Counted from the first letter of the stretch, positions 1-9,298 are shown. The stretch: 64,000 nucleotides of DNA from an uncultured Alphaproteobacteria bacterium (GCA_903837555.1 CAILUV010000022.1:1-64000); one strand, 5' to 3'. The notes: a model not told the origin generated them from the sequence alone. Program-made: numbers and translations.

Positions 1-863
1 AACTTGAAGCTCGCCTCGACCATGGCGAGCGGCGACGGATTATAGGGTTCCTCGATTTCCAGATAGGCGTTGCTCACCGACGCCTTGCGCGCCGCAGCCA
101 GCACCTCGTCCCACTTCACCATGCCGGTGCCAATGGTGGCGCTGTTCATCTTGTTGTTGGTGTTGGGAATGCCTTCACCGGTCAGATCCTTGATGTGCAG
201 CGCGGTGAAGCGCTTGGGATGCCTGTTCAGGTAGGCGACCGGATCGGCGCCTGCCGCCCGCACCCAGCCAACATCCATCTCGAAGCTGACGAGGCTGGGA
301 TCGGTATAGGCCAGCAGCGTGTCGAAGGCGGGAATGCCGTCGATCACCTTGAACTCGCGGCTGTGATTGTGGAAGCCGAAGGTCATGCCCGCCGCTTTGC
401 ACATCGCACCGACCTTGTTGAAGACATCGGCATTGCGCTTCCAGTCGTCCATGGTCGGGCCTTCCGCCATCACCTTGGGATCGGCGGGATAAAGCGGCGA
501 GGAACAGGTGACATTCTTGATGCCGACCGCCTTGGCCTGATCGATGGTGGCCTGGGGCGTGTCGCGCAACGCCGGGCCGCCGGCATGGATGCTTTCCCAG
601 ACGAATCCCATGCTGTCGTAAAGCTTGCGCTGGTCCGCCGCAGGCTTGCCCGCCATGACCAGATTGGCCTGCACCCGGCGCAGGCCAATCCGGTGCAGCG
701 TCTTGAGCGTACCTTCATAGTCCTTCGCCAGGTCGGCGCGCACTGTGTAGAGCTGGATGCCCAGATTGATCTTCTGGTTGGCCCAAGCAGGATTGACGGC
801 AGGCAGGCTGCCCGCCGCGGCGAACGCAGCAGCGCCGGCAAGGAAGTTACGACGTGTCGTCAT
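1..863 (-). CDS. Tat-exported sugar phosphate isomerase/epimerase-like TIM-barrel protein, 3' end beyond window
   Basis: The reading frame runs from ATG at 863 leftward off the window edge, giving 287 codons. It opens with MTTRRNFLAGAAAF and an alanine-rich stretch ending PAWA, a twin-arginine signal. The mature part has the xylose-isomerase-like TIM-barrel pattern: an early Gly-Ile-Gln-Leu-Tyr-Thr-Val-Arg strand, a His-Asn-His metal site (GFHNHS), FEMDVGW, ALHIKD and a C-terminal YLEIEEP. These supply the usual Glu/Asp/His metal ligands. Exported members often sit with Gfo/Idh/MocA oxidoreductases, ThuA proteins and cytochromes in keto-sugar metabolism; all of these occur near 48-54 kb here. 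Substrate is unknown. It is followed upstream on the same strand by a carboxylesterase 21 bp away, so co-transcription is likely. The family is clear; the exact reaction is not. Confidence 0.85.
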   Translation of the reverse strand, partial: MTTRRNFLAGAAAFAAAGSLPAVNPAWANQKINLGIQLYTVRADLAKDYEGTLKTLHRIGLRRVQANLVMAGKPAADQRKLYDSMGFVWESIHAGGPALRDTPQATIDQAKAVGIKNVTCSSPLYPADPKVMAEGPTMDDWKRNADVFNKVGAMCKAAGMTFGFHNHSREFKVIDGIPAFDTLLAYTDPSLVSFEMDVGWVRAAGADPVAYLNRHPKRFTALHIKDLTGEGIPNTNNKMNSATIGTGMVKWDEVLAAARKASVSNAYLEIEEPYNPSPLAMVEASFK

Positions 864-884
864 GGCGGTCTCCCGTATTGTTGT

Positions 885-2492
885 TTAGCGGCGCGGCATG
901 TGGGCTTGCATGAAGTCCACCTGACGCCGGTTCAAGGTTTCAATCACGATCGGATTGGCGAAAATCAGGCGCTGTTCCCGTTTGGGATTGTAGCGCGGGA
1001 TTTTCGCGTCGGCGGTGGAGGGATCGCCGGTCTTGGCGAAGGCCGCCACCACATCCATCATCTGGTTGGCCAATTTGTAATCGGCGGGCGACCATTCGCG
1101 GGTCTTGCGATACAGGTTCAGCGCATCGATGGTGCCGAACCAGAATGGCAGGTCGGAATTGTGATAGGCGCCCGCCGTCTTCACATCCAGATCGGTGATG
1201 ACCACGCCCTCCGGATAGGTGTGCGGATGGTTGAACTGGGTTAGCCACAGCGGCGCCTTGCCGGTGGCGGCATGATCCTTGGCCCAGTCGCGCGCCACGA
1301 TGCCGAAGCCCGAAATTCGCGCCACGTCCTGCGCCTGGCGCGCGGCCTGCGCATCGTTCGAAGCGGGGAACAGTTTGAGGAATTCCGCCGCATCGGCGCC
1401 GAACTGCTTCTGCGCCGCGGCTTTATACTCCTCCAAGCTGCGGGCGGCGGTGACCGGGCTGCTGGCGAAAATGTCGTTACCGGTCGACGAGAACAGGATC
1501 GGCACGTCGGTCTGCTTGCCGGCAGCATGAACTTTCTGCGGATGGTCGGTCAGCAGATAGCCATCGACCGTCGGGCCAGGGAAAATGACCTTGCCTTCGC
1601 GCGCGGCGTTGACAATCTGGTCGGCGGGAACGGTGCGCATATGGGCGATGTCGCGCGCCTTCATCGCCTGTTGCAGGGCCACGCCCCTGCCTTCCGTTTC
1701 CTTCAACGTCTCCAGCGGCGGCGAGGTCGGGCCGTGATAGCCGCCCGACAGCGAGATCACCTTGGCATACAGCCCCTTGGCCAGCGGCGAGGTTTGCAAC
1801 ACGTCGACCGCCATGGCGCCAGCCGACTGGCCCAGCACCGTGACATTGTTCGGGTCACCGCCGAATGCGGCGATGTTGCGCTGGATCCATTTCAGGCCCG
1901 CGATCTGGTCCATCATGCCCCAGTTGCCTGACGCGTTATGGCCGCTTTCCTTCGTCAGCTCTGGATGGGCCATGTTGCCCATGATGCCGACGCGGTAGCT
2001 GATGCCCATATAGATCACGCCCTTCTTGGCGATCTCCTGGCCACCGTAAATATCGAAATTGATCGAACCTTCCTGGAAGCCACCGCCATGAATCCACACC
2101 ACCACCGGCAGCTTTGCATCCGGCCTGGTGTTCGGCGGCACCCAGATATTGGCGTAGAGGCAATCTTCGCTGGAACGCAGTTCGCCGAAATAATGGTTCA
2201 GCGTGGTCGCGCGCAGCGGGATGTAGCAGTTGGTTAGCTTGGTATCTGCATTATAGATGCCGCTCCACGGCTTGACCGGTTCGGGGGCGCGCCAGCGCAG
2301 TTCGCGCACCGGCGGCGCGGCGAACGGCACGCCCAGATAGGCGCGGATGCCGCCATCCAGCAGTGTGCCCGACAACTTGCCGCTTTCGATGGTGATAGGA
2401 TCGGAGGGGATCGGATTCATCACACCGGCATGGGCCACAGTGGCCATCAACGCGAGTGCAGTGCAGCAAACGAATGACTTGAAGCTACGCAT
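885..2492 (-). CDS. Secreted type-B carboxylesterase
   Basis: This is a 535-residue alpha/beta hydrolase of the carboxylesterase type B family, predicted to cleave ester bonds outside the cytoplasm. A Sec signal (MRSFKSFVCC through about residue 22, ending AHA) supports export. The oxyanion motif HGGG lies near residues 135-138 and the nucleophile elbow GQSAGA near 221-226 (Ser223). The catalytic His is likely in AYHNSDLPFWF near the C-terminus. I chose the start at 2492 because GGAGGG lies 5 bp upstream and the signal peptide begins there; an in-frame ATG 84 bp further upstream would add a non-signal extension. It is divergent from a second esterase at 2590 and may share a transcript with the exported TIM-barrel protein downstream. 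Plant esters such as feruloyl or acetyl groups are possible substrates, but that is inference. Confidence 0.9.
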   Translation of the reverse strand: MRSFKSFVCCTALALMATVAHAGVMNPIPSDPITIESGKLSGTLLDGGIRAYLGVPFAAPPVRELRWRAPEPVKPWSGIYNADTKLTNCYIPLRATTLNHYFGELRSSEDCLYANIWVPPNTRPDAKLPVVVWIHGGGFQEGSINFDIYGGQEIAKKGVIYMGISYRVGIMGNMAHPELTKESGHNASGNWGMMDQIAGLKWIQRNIAAFGGDPNNVTVLGQSAGAMAVDVLQTSPLAKGLYAKVISLSGGYHGPTSPPLETLKETEGRGVALQQAMKARDIAHMRTVPADQIVNAAREGKVIFPGPTVDGYLLTDHPQKVHAAGKQTDVPILFSSTGNDIFASSPVTAARSLEEYKAAAQKQFGADAAEFLKLFPASNDAQAARQAQDVARISGFGIVARDWAKDHAATGKAPLWLTQFNHPHTYPEGVVITDLDVKTAGAYHNSDLPFWFGTIDALNLYRKTREWSPADYKLANQMMDVVAAFAKTGDPSTADAKIPRYNPKREQRLIFANPIVIETLNRRQVDFMQAHMPRR

Positions 2493-2589
2493 ATAACCCT
2501 CCGAATTTGGCGAAGGTTGTAGTCCAAAAGCCATGTCCTTGCACGGGGTCTGAAGCGGTCCTAGGTTTCGCGCCATTCACGCGAGGGAC

Positions 2590-4212
2590 ATGCAAATGGG
2601 TTTGCGCGAGACATTGGCGGCGGCCGTGCTGTGCTGCCTGGCCGCCAGCGCGGCGGCCAAGCCGGTGACCACAGCGGACGGCCCCGTCGAAGGCATCACC
2701 CGCGACGGTGTCGAACAATTCTTGGGACTGCCCTTTGCCGCGCCGCCGGTGGGGGCGCGGCGTTGGATGCCGCCGCAGCCCGCAAAGAAATGGATCGTGC
2801 TACGCCCCGCCAAGGCGTTCGGGCCGACCTGCGCCCAGGTCACCACGCTGGGGCCGTTCGCCGGGCCACCCAACAGCAATGAAGATTGTCTGTATCTGAA
2901 CGTCTTCACGCCGGACACGAAGGCAAAGCTGCCGGTGCTGGTATGGATTCATGGCGGTGGCTATTTCGACGGCGCCAGCAATGACTATGACGCCAGCAAA
3001 CTGGCGGCGCAGGGCAAGCTGGTGGTCGTCACCATCAATTACCGCCTGAACCTATTCGGCTTTCTGTCGCATCCGGCGCTGGATGCCCAGGGCAAGCCGT
3101 TCGGCAATTACGGGCTGATGGACATGCAGGCGGCGCTCAAATGGGTGCAGACCAACATCGCGGCCTTCGGCGGCGATGCGAAAAACGTCACGCTGGGCGG
3201 TCAGTCGGCCGGTGCGGGCGCAGCGGCCGCGCATGTGATCTCGCCGGGATCGGCGGGACTGTTTCACCGCGCCATTTTCCAGAGTGGCGGCTATTCGCCG
3301 ATCGCCCCGCTGGCGGCGGCGCGCGAACGCGGCATCAAGTTCGCCGATGCCGCCGGCTGCAAAGGCAGCGATGCGCAGATCGCCTTGTGCCTGCGCGCCC
3401 TGCCCGCCGCGAAAGTCGCCGCCCTGTCCGGCACCGAAAGCGCCACCAGCGCCTTTGTCAGCGGCCCGATGATCGATGGCACCGTCATTCCGCGCCAGGC
3501 GATCGATGCGTTCAGCACCGGCCGCTTCGCCCGCATGCCGATCATGATGGGCACCACCCGTGACGAAGGCAATTTCACCGCCGGCATAGCGCAGTATTTC
3601 AAAAAGGACCGCAGCGCGATTACGCGCAAGGAATTCGGCGATTACGTGCAGCGGACCTATGGCGGCAATGCCGGGCCGGGCGGCACGCCGCCCGCCTATC
3701 CCAAGGATGCGGTCCCGGCGCTGACCAAGCACTATGCCGGGGTCGTGCCGCATCAGAACTGGGCCGCGCTGCATGGCGACATGCTGGCCTGCCGCGGCCT
3801 GCATGTCGCGGGCGCCATCGCCAAACATGCGCCGCTTTATATGTATCGCTTCGATGATCGGACCGCGCCGTCCTATTTCCCCAAGATGGACGGCTTCACG
3901 CCGGGCGCCTATCACACCGGCGACATTCCCTATGTCTTCATCGGCTATCACGGCGGTCCCGATGGTCTGCGGGTGCCACTGACGCAAAAGCAGACCAGCC
4001 TGTCGGACAAAATGATCGCGGCCTGGGCCAATTTCGCAGCGACCGGCAATCCCAATGGCAGGGGCGATGCGCCCTGGCCGCGCTGGCAGGCGGGCGATGC
4101 ACGCCCCGCCTATTTCCTGCAGGACGACGCCTGGAAAAACACCTTGAGCAACGCCCAGTTCGCCGCCGCCCACTATTGCGGCTTCTTCAATTCCATTCTT
4201 CTTCACAAGTAA
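2590..4212 (+). CDS. Secreted type-B carboxylesterase (second copy)
   Basis: This is a 540-residue type-B carboxylesterase, only distantly similar to the neighbour on the other strand. It has a Sec signal (MGLRETLAAAVLCC to SAAA), the oxyanion loop HGGG at about 121-124 and the nucleophile elbow GGQSAGAG (Ser206). An acidic residue sits in GTTRDEGNF and the catalytic His in GAYHTGDIPYVF. Length is normal for the family. Two ATGs compete: 2590 has GAGGG only 2-3 bp away, whereas ATG 2596 has the same GAGGG at about 8 bp. The true start may therefore be 2596, removing two residues. A solute-binding protein gene follows after 9 bp, suggesting that the ester product or its acyl part is bound in the periplasm. 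The exact substrate is unknown. Confidence 0.9.
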   Translation: MQMGLRETLAAAVLCCLAASAAAKPVTTADGPVEGITRDGVEQFLGLPFAAPPVGARRWMPPQPAKKWIVLRPAKAFGPTCAQVTTLGPFAGPPNSNEDCLYLNVFTPDTKAKLPVLVWIHGGGYFDGASNDYDASKLAAQGKLVVVTINYRLNLFGFLSHPALDAQGKPFGNYGLMDMQAALKWVQTNIAAFGGDAKNVTLGGQSAGAGAAAAHVISPGSAGLFHRAIFQSGGYSPIAPLAAARERGIKFADAAGCKGSDAQIALCLRALPAAKVAALSGTESATSAFVSGPMIDGTVIPRQAIDAFSTGRFARMPIMMGTTRDEGNFTAGIAQYFKKDRSAITRKEFGDYVQRTYGGNAGPGGTPPAYPKDAVPALTKHYAGVVPHQNWAALHGDMLACRGLHVAGAIAKHAPLYMYRFDDRTAPSYFPKMDGFTPGAYHTGDIPYVFIGYHGGPDGLRVPLTQKQTSLSDKMIAAWANFAATGNPNGRGDAPWPRWQAGDARPAYFLQDDAWKNTLSNAQFAAAHYCGFFNSILLHK

Positions 4213-4221
4213 GGACTGACC

Positions 4222-4968
4222 ATGCGCTTCGCCGCTATCGCCGCCGCCCTGTTCCTGATGCCCGTCGCCGCGCAAGGGGCGGACTTGCGCATTCTCAGCC
4301 CCGGCATTGTCTACAATGCGGCGCTGTATGACCTGGTCGCCGACTACAACAAGAAGACCGGCAACAACGCCATCATCATTCGCGGCGCGATGAACAAGAT
4401 CGTAGACGAAATCAAGACCACTACCCCGCCCGCCGATGTCATCGGCCTGCCAGTGGACCTGATGAACACGCTGGTGCTGGACGGCGGCATCGTGGCGGGA
4501 AGCTATACCCTGCTGGGCCGGGGGGATCTGGGCCTGGCGGTCAAGAAAGGCGCCGCCAAGCCCGACATCTCAACCGTGGCCAAGCTGGCGGACGTGCTCA
4601 AGGCTTCACCCGCGGTGATGGTCAACGATCCCAAGGCCGGCACCATGCAGGGCGTGATGATCGACGGTATCCTCAAGCGCCCGGAATTTTCCGGCGTGAA
4701 GGCTGTGCCGGTGTCCAAGGGCGAAGGCGCCGCCGCGCTGGCCCGCGGCGAAGGCGACATGGCGATCCAGCTTGTGCAGGAGATCCTCAACAAGCCGGAG
4801 ATCGAACTGGTCGCGCCCCTGCCCGCCGAGCTTGGCGGTCACATGGATGCGGTACTGGCGGTCTCAAGCCGCAGCACCAATCCCAAGCTGGCAATGGATT
4901 TCATCAAGTTCCTCACCAGCACGGAAAGCCGCGCGGCGTGGAAGGCCAAGGGCATGCGTCCGTTCTGA
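4222..4968 (+). CDS. Periplasmic solute-binding protein, ModA/SBP_bac_11-like
   Basis: This is a 248-residue secreted protein with a Sec signal (MRFAAIAAALFLMP to QGA) and a type II periplasmic binding fold. The N-terminal domain begins ADLRILSPGIV. The substrate-carrying part has VIGLPVDLMNTLV and GDLGLAVKKG, then the return domain with LARGEGDMAIQLVQEI. The C-terminal block NPKLAMDFIKFLTS is typical of ModA/extracellular solute-binding proteins of the molybdate-like group. No ABC permease or ATPase follows, so it is either an orphan receptor or serves a transporter elsewhere. It starts 9 bp after the upstream esterase stop, so the two are probably co-transcribed. A metal-oxyanion ligand is not implied; many members of this group bind organic acids. 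Confidence 0.75.
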   Translation: MRFAAIAAALFLMPVAAQGADLRILSPGIVYNAALYDLVADYNKKTGNNAIIIRGAMNKIVDEIKTTTPPADVIGLPVDLMNTLVLDGGIVAGSYTLLGRGDLGLAVKKGAAKPDISTVAKLADVLKASPAVMVNDPKAGTMQGVMIDGILKRPEFSGVKAVPVSKGEGAAALARGEGDMAIQLVQEILNKPEIELVAPLPAELGGHMDAVLAVSSRSTNPKLAMDFIKFLTSTESRAAWKAKGMRPF

Positions 4969-4987
4969 TCGGGACCCTTGCTGAGCG

Positions 4988-5341
4988 CTATTTTCGCGAC
5001 CAGCCGCCATCCAGCGGCTTGATGAACTGGCCGCCCGGCGTGCGGGCGATGAGCTGCGCGCCCGTCGCCTGGCCCGCGGCTTCGCGGGTGGTGCCGGACT
5101 TGGCGGCCGTCTGGGCATAGACATCGGCGCGGCCCGCATTGATCGCATTGACCGCCGCCGTGGTGGCGCCGTCTACCGAGCCGCTGACAAAGCCGAGATA
5201 CCCATCGGCCTGCTCGCCCACCGTGCCGGCGGCCTTGGCGGCATCGACGATGGCCTTTTCGTTCTGCGCGAAAGCGGGAGAGGCGAGCGCCAGCATCAGG
5301 GTGGCGACGAAGACGGAGAAGATTTTCTTGAAGTTGCTCAT
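4988..5341 (-). CDS. ydbL: YdbL family protein (DUF1318)
   Basis: This is a 117-residue exported protein with a Sec signal (MSNFKKIFSVFVATLML to AFA) followed by a small helical domain. The domain contains QADGYLGF, NAGRADVYAQTAAKSGTT and ATGAQLIARTPGGQFI, which is the DUF1318/YdbL signature. In Escherichia coli ydbL is the last gene of ydbH-ynbE-ydbL and is reported to modulate the YdbH-YnbE envelope bridge. Here it is also last in the same order on the minus strand, 18 bp after ynbE. The conserved order makes this assignment strong. Its own biochemical action is unknown. Confidence 0.88.
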   Translation of the reverse strand: MSNFKKIFSVFVATLMLALASPAFAQNEKAIVDAAKAAGTVGEQADGYLGFVSGSVDGATTAAVNAINAGRADVYAQTAAKSGTTREAAGQATGAQLIARTPGGQFIKPLDGGWSRK

Positions 5342-5359
5342 GATCGGGCTTCCTTCAGC

Positions 5360-5533
5360 TTAGAACAGGTCGGGGTTTTGCGCGATGGCGCTCTGGACTT
5401 CCTTGTCCAGGCGTACGCGGACATCGGCGTCGAGCTTGGCGTAGATATTGATCGGCGCCACTTCAACGCGGATTGTCGGTGTGCAGGCGCCCAGCACCGA
5501 AACGGCGCAGACCGCGAACAGCAGATTCTTCAT
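5360..5533 (-). CDS. ynbE: YnbE-family outer-membrane lipoprotein
   Basis: This is a small 57-residue lipoprotein. The sequence begins MKNLLFAVCAVSVLGAC, giving a lipobox V-L-G-A-C with the modified Cys at position 17. The mature part, TPTIRVEVAPINIYAKLD then VRLDKEVQSAIAQNPDLF, matches the YnbE family: a beta-strand that in E. coli is proposed to join YdbH at the outer membrane end. GGAG lies about 8 bp before the ATG at 5533. It sits between ydbH and ydbL, in the same order as in gamma-proteobacteria. Family, length and context all agree. Confidence 0.9.
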   Translation of the reverse strand: MKNLLFAVCAVSVLGACTPTIRVEVAPINIYAKLDADVRVRLDKEVQSAIAQNPDLF

Positions 5534-5589
5534 GGTTTTTTCTCCATGCGACTGGCATCCGGTTGCCCCTCCGGACTGAGAGTCTTTGA

Positions 5590-8232
5590 CTATGCTTCGG
5601 CATAGGACTTCAAGAGTTCGTCAAAATTAAGGGACGTATCCAGGGTCAGATCGATGGGCGTGCCGCTGGGGAGCGGCACCTGCTTTTGCAGGGCGGTACC
5701 GTTGACAATGTCGCTGATGGCGATTTCGGCTATCTGGCGCTTGGGCGGGTCGCTCTTGCCCTTGATCTTGAACAGGATCGACAGACGGCCGTTGGCAACT
5801 GAGTTCAGCTCGGCCGTCATTTCGTCATAGGCTAGATATTCCAGCGCCTGATAGGCGAAATCCTGCACCGCATTGACGGTGGCCGTGCCGCCCTGGGTCC
5901 ATAGCGAGCGGTTGATCGAAAGCCGCCCCGGCCCGTCGGAGGCGATGCGGCCCTTGGTGATGCGAAAGCCTTCCGGCGTCACCTGGAACGGGATGGTGCC
6001 GGAGACCTTGCCTTCCAGCTTCACGCGCTCGCCCAGATTTGAGGCGGTGACCAGCGAACCCAGAGCGATGGAATCCAGCGTCGCCGTGCCGCTGACCTGC
6101 TTGAGGTTGGCGATGTTGATGGTGAAGGCGCCCAGCGAAACCTTGCCTTCCGCCCAGCCGCTGCTCAGCGCGTTCACTTTCACCGTGGTGGGATTGAAGG
6201 CGAAACGCAGATCGACACTATTGAAGGGCAAGGTCCAGTCGATGCGCGAAATCGTGACTTCCTGATTTTCGGCGGTCACGGGCGGCAGCAGCGAAGTGAA
6301 GGCGATGCTGGTCTTGACCGCATGTGCCTGGCCCAGGGGCGTGAGGAAATCCAGTTTCTCTATCGCCAGATTGCCGCTGCTCTTGATTTCGGCGCGCGTC
6401 CAGGTGATGTCGCCGGTGAAGCTCGCACTGCCGTTGGCCTTGCGGAACGCCACCAGCATGGGCGAAATATTCTCTGGCTGCAGCTTGTCGGGTGTGAAGA
6501 TCAGGTTGGGCGCGGCGATGTGGGCGCTGCCCGAACCGGTGGCCATGACATGGCTGAAATCGACATCGCCCAATTTTTCCCTAGCCGCGTCGCTCATGGC
6601 AAAGCGGCCACGCCACACGCCGCCTTTCAGCGCCACCGTGCCGCTGCCCAGCATGGGTTTGAAGCGGATCGGCGTCACGCGGTCGGAAACTTCGCCCGCC
6701 ATCACCCGGACGTTGCCATGGAAATCGCCGCCCACGCCTTCGAAGGCGATCAGGCCGGCGCCCTTGCTCAACTGCGCGTTGCCCAGCGTGAGCTGCGACT
6801 GCACGCCCTGCGCCCGGCCGGTGAATTTCCAGGTCGCGCCCTCGCCTTCCAGATGCGCGGCGCAGATATTGCCGCGCACGTCTTTGGCCATGTCACTGGC
6901 GCCGGGACGGAAAGACGCCAGCGTGGCGCGGCTGCAGACGGATGACTGGAAGTCGTACCGCGCACCCTGTACCGAAAAGATGCCATTGGCGGTGATATTG
7001 GCGCCGCGCAGCATGGCGTAATTGAAGCGCGCCGACAGTTTGGCGTCGCTTTTCAGGCTTTCACCATTCCAGACCATTCTGTCCAAAGACGTGTTGACGG
7101 CGGGAAGACCGCCACCCGAAAGCGAGGCCTGCAGCGCGCCGCTCATGTTGCTGGGTGCGCCTGAGAGTTTGAGAACCGGCACCGTCAAGACGCCACCCCG
7201 CCCGCCGCGCAAGGTCAGCGGCGCGGTCAGCGCGAAGCTGGTCTGCGATTTGTTATGTTCGGCGCGGCCGCTGAAATCGAGCGTCAGGCGCGACAGGTTG
7301 GCGGCCACGGCGCGGGCCAGAACCGGATCCATCGCCAGCAGCGTCTTGTTCACCGGCGAATCCGCTTCGGCGCTGGCGGTCACGGTCAGGCCGGACCGAG
7401 CGCGCATGTCCGCCCCCACCTCCGCCACCAGATCGCGCGCCGTGACATCCAGCGTCACTGCTTTGAACTGCTGGCCGGCGGTCAACGATGCGGCACGGGC
7501 CTGCAACCGCATCGAAGGCGCGGAAACGTTCAGCGTTTCGCCGGAAACCCATTTAAAGCCGGTGGCATCGAGATTGATGACGGCATCTTGCGCCGCCATG
7601 TCGCCGCGCTGGCCTGATCCCGACAGCCGCACGGCCAGCTTGCCGCTATTGTCGAAGTCGAGACTGGCAGCCTTCAACTGCATCACCGCGCCCTGATGGG
7701 TGATGGTGGCGGGACGAGCCCGCAGCGATGCTGACACGGGAAGATTGCGCACCAGCTTGACGTCGCCGCCGATATCCAGCGCGCCGGACGGCGTGGTCAG
7801 CAGCACCCGTAACCCCGTCAGCGCCACCGCCAGATCGTCGCTGACGAAGCGCGACTTGCCTTCCTGCTGGCTCAGCGAGTCGATCCAGTCCTGCAGCGCT
7901 TCCAGCCGCACCTTGCCGCTTTCATCCAGCCGCGCTCGCACGATCGGATTCACCAGCCGCACTTCGACCACGCGGGGAATCCAGCTCAGGGGATCGAAGA
8001 ACAGTTCGATGCTTTCAGCCGAGATTGTGGGGTTGGCGCGCGGGCCCAGCGAAAAGCGGCCCGATCCGCCGGACAGGCCCAGGGTGCCAATCTCGACCTG
8101 GGATTCGATGCCAACGCTGCGGAAATAATTCTGGGCGAAGCGTGCGGCGATCTGGGCGCGCGCCAGCCATAGCAGAGCCAAGGCCGCCAACAGGGCCAAC
8201 AGGATTGCGGCTATCCAGCGCTTCGTGGTCAC
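5590..8232 (-). CDS. ydbH: YdbH-like AsmA-superfamily intermembrane lipid transport protein
   Basis: This 880-residue protein has one N-terminal membrane anchor (residues about 6-26, WIAAILLALLAALALLWLA) followed by a long beta-rich repeat body. The body shows AsmA/TamB-type features such as VRLVNPIVRARLDESGKV near residue 100 and a C-terminal YdbH block (YQALEYLAYDEMTAELNS, then GRLSILFKIKGKSDPPKR). In E. coli YdbH, TamB and YhdP redundantly move phospholipids to the outer membrane. The start is GTG at 8232. The operon ydbH-ynbE-ydbL continues leftward, with ynbE beginning 56 bp later. Length equals the E. coli protein (about 880 residues). An aldo-keto reductase gene ends 40 bp upstream on the same strand. 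Confidence 0.88.
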   Translation of the reverse strand: MTTKRWIAAILLALLAALALLWLARAQIAARFAQNYFRSVGIESQVEIGTLGLSGGSGRFSLGPRANPTISAESIELFFDPLSWIPRVVEVRLVNPIVRARLDESGKVRLEALQDWIDSLSQQEGKSRFVSDDLAVALTGLRVLLTTPSGALDIGGDVKLVRNLPVSASLRARPATITHQGAVMQLKAASLDFDNSGKLAVRLSGSGQRGDMAAQDAVINLDATGFKWVSGETLNVSAPSMRLQARAASLTAGQQFKAVTLDVTARDLVAEVGADMRARSGLTVTASAEADSPVNKTLLAMDPVLARAVAANLSRLTLDFSGRAEHNKSQTSFALTAPLTLRGGRGGVLTVPVLKLSGAPSNMSGALQASLSGGGLPAVNTSLDRMVWNGESLKSDAKLSARFNYAMLRGANITANGIFSVQGARYDFQSSVCSRATLASFRPGASDMAKDVRGNICAAHLEGEGATWKFTGRAQGVQSQLTLGNAQLSKGAGLIAFEGVGGDFHGNVRVMAGEVSDRVTPIRFKPMLGSGTVALKGGVWRGRFAMSDAAREKLGDVDFSHVMATGSGSAHIAAPNLIFTPDKLQPENISPMLVAFRKANGSASFTGDITWTRAEIKSSGNLAIEKLDFLTPLGQAHAVKTSIAFTSLLPPVTAENQEVTISRIDWTLPFNSVDLRFAFNPTTVKVNALSSGWAEGKVSLGAFTINIANLKQVSGTATLDSIALGSLVTASNLGERVKLEGKVSGTIPFQVTPEGFRITKGRIASDGPGRLSINRSLWTQGGTATVNAVQDFAYQALEYLAYDEMTAELNSVANGRLSILFKIKGKSDPPKRQIAEIAISDIVNGTALQKQVPLPSGTPIDLTLDTSLNFDELLKSYAEA

Positions 8233-8272
8233 GCAGCAACCTTAACAGGTTTCATGGGCAGATTTTATGGCG

Positions 8273-9298
8273 TCATTGGGGAAGCGGCGCGTCGGCGCGC
8301 ACCAGACCCGCATCCTGCAGATCACCCCAGAAAGCGGCGGGAATGGGATGACGATATAGAGACAGTGTTTGCTCGACCCGTACCGGTGAATCCAGCCCCG
8401 GAATGATGCTGGCCACCAGGGGGTGCGCCAGGGGGAATTGCAGCGCGGCCGCCGCCAGCGGCACGCCATGGCGGGCGCAAATCCCTTCGATCCGTGCGAC
8501 TTTTGCGATGACGTCTGGCGGCGCGGGCTCATAATTATAATAAAGCGGCGCGCCGCTTTGGGTGCCCACCGCCAGGATGCCGGAATTGTAGGGCCCGCCC
8601 ACCACGATGGATGTTCCCGCCGCCACGCAGGCCGGGAACAGTTCGTCCAGCGATGTCTGTTCCAGCAGCGTGTAGCGCCCTGCAAGCAGGATCACGTCCA
8701 GCCGGGCATGCTTCATCACCTCCAGGCAGGCCGGCACTTCATTGACGCCGATGCCGAAACCGGCGATCGCACCGCTGCCCCGCAGTTCCTCCAGCGCTTC
8801 CAGTCCCCCGCTCTTGGTCAACTGGTGCATCCGGGCGGCATTGCCGTCGCCATGGGTCAGCCGCCCGATATCGTGAACATAAAGAAGATCGATGCGCGCC
8901 AGGCCCATGCGGTGCTGGCTTTCCGCGAAGGAACACATCACCCCGTCATAGGAATAGTCATAGGTCGGTTCAAACGGCATGGGGCTGGCATAGCCGTGGC
9001 GCACCGCGTTCTCGCTCACCGGCCCCGTCACCGAATTCAGCAGTCGTCCCACCTTGGTGGAAACAACAACGTCCTCGCGGCCCCGCAGCGCGTCGCCCAC
9101 CCGCCGTTCCGACAGGCCGAAACCGTAAAAGGGCGCGGTGTCGTAATAGCCAAAGCCCGCATCCTGCGCCGCCGCCAGCGTGGCGCGCGCCGCTTCATCG
9201 CTCAGCGGCCGGAACAGATTGCCCAGCGGCGCGGTACCGAAGCCCAGTTCCGTCACCGAAAGACCAGTGCCGCCCAACTTGCGAAGTGGAAATGTCAC
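8273..9298 (-). CDS. Aldo/keto reductase, L-fucose (D-threo-aldose) 1-dehydrogenase type
   Basis: This is a 341-residue aldo-keto reductase. The catalytic tetrad is visible: Asp53 and Tyr58 in YYDTAPFYGFGLSE, Lys82 in VVVSTKVGRLL and the His in DLLYVHDIG. The overall pattern (FGTAPLGNLF, then GFGIGVNE) fits the D-threo-aldose/L-fucose dehydrogenase group, which oxidises the free sugar to the lactone with NAD(P)+. The start is GTG at 9298, sharing GTGA with the stop of fucP, so translation is probably coupled. Clustering with FucP, a UxaA-type dehydratase and a mutarotase supports L-fucose or a related 6-deoxy/threo-aldose as substrate. Pyridoxal 4-dehydrogenases share this fold and are an alternative that the context makes unlikely. 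Confidence 0.82.
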   Translation of the reverse strand: MTFPLRKLGGTGLSVTELGFGTAPLGNLFRPLSDEAARATLAAAQDAGFGYYDTAPFYGFGLSERRVGDALRGREDVVVSTKVGRLLNSVTGPVSENAVRHGYASPMPFEPTYDYSYDGVMCSFAESQHRMGLARIDLLYVHDIGRLTHGDGNAARMHQLTKSGGLEALEELRGSGAIAGFGIGVNEVPACLEVMKHARLDVILLAGRYTLLEQTSLDELFPACVAAGTSIVVGGPYNSGILAVGTQSGAPLYYNYEPAPPDVIAKVARIEGICARHGVPLAAAALQFPLAHPLVASIIPGLDSPVRVEQTLSLYRHPIPAAFWGDLQDAGLVRADAPLPQ

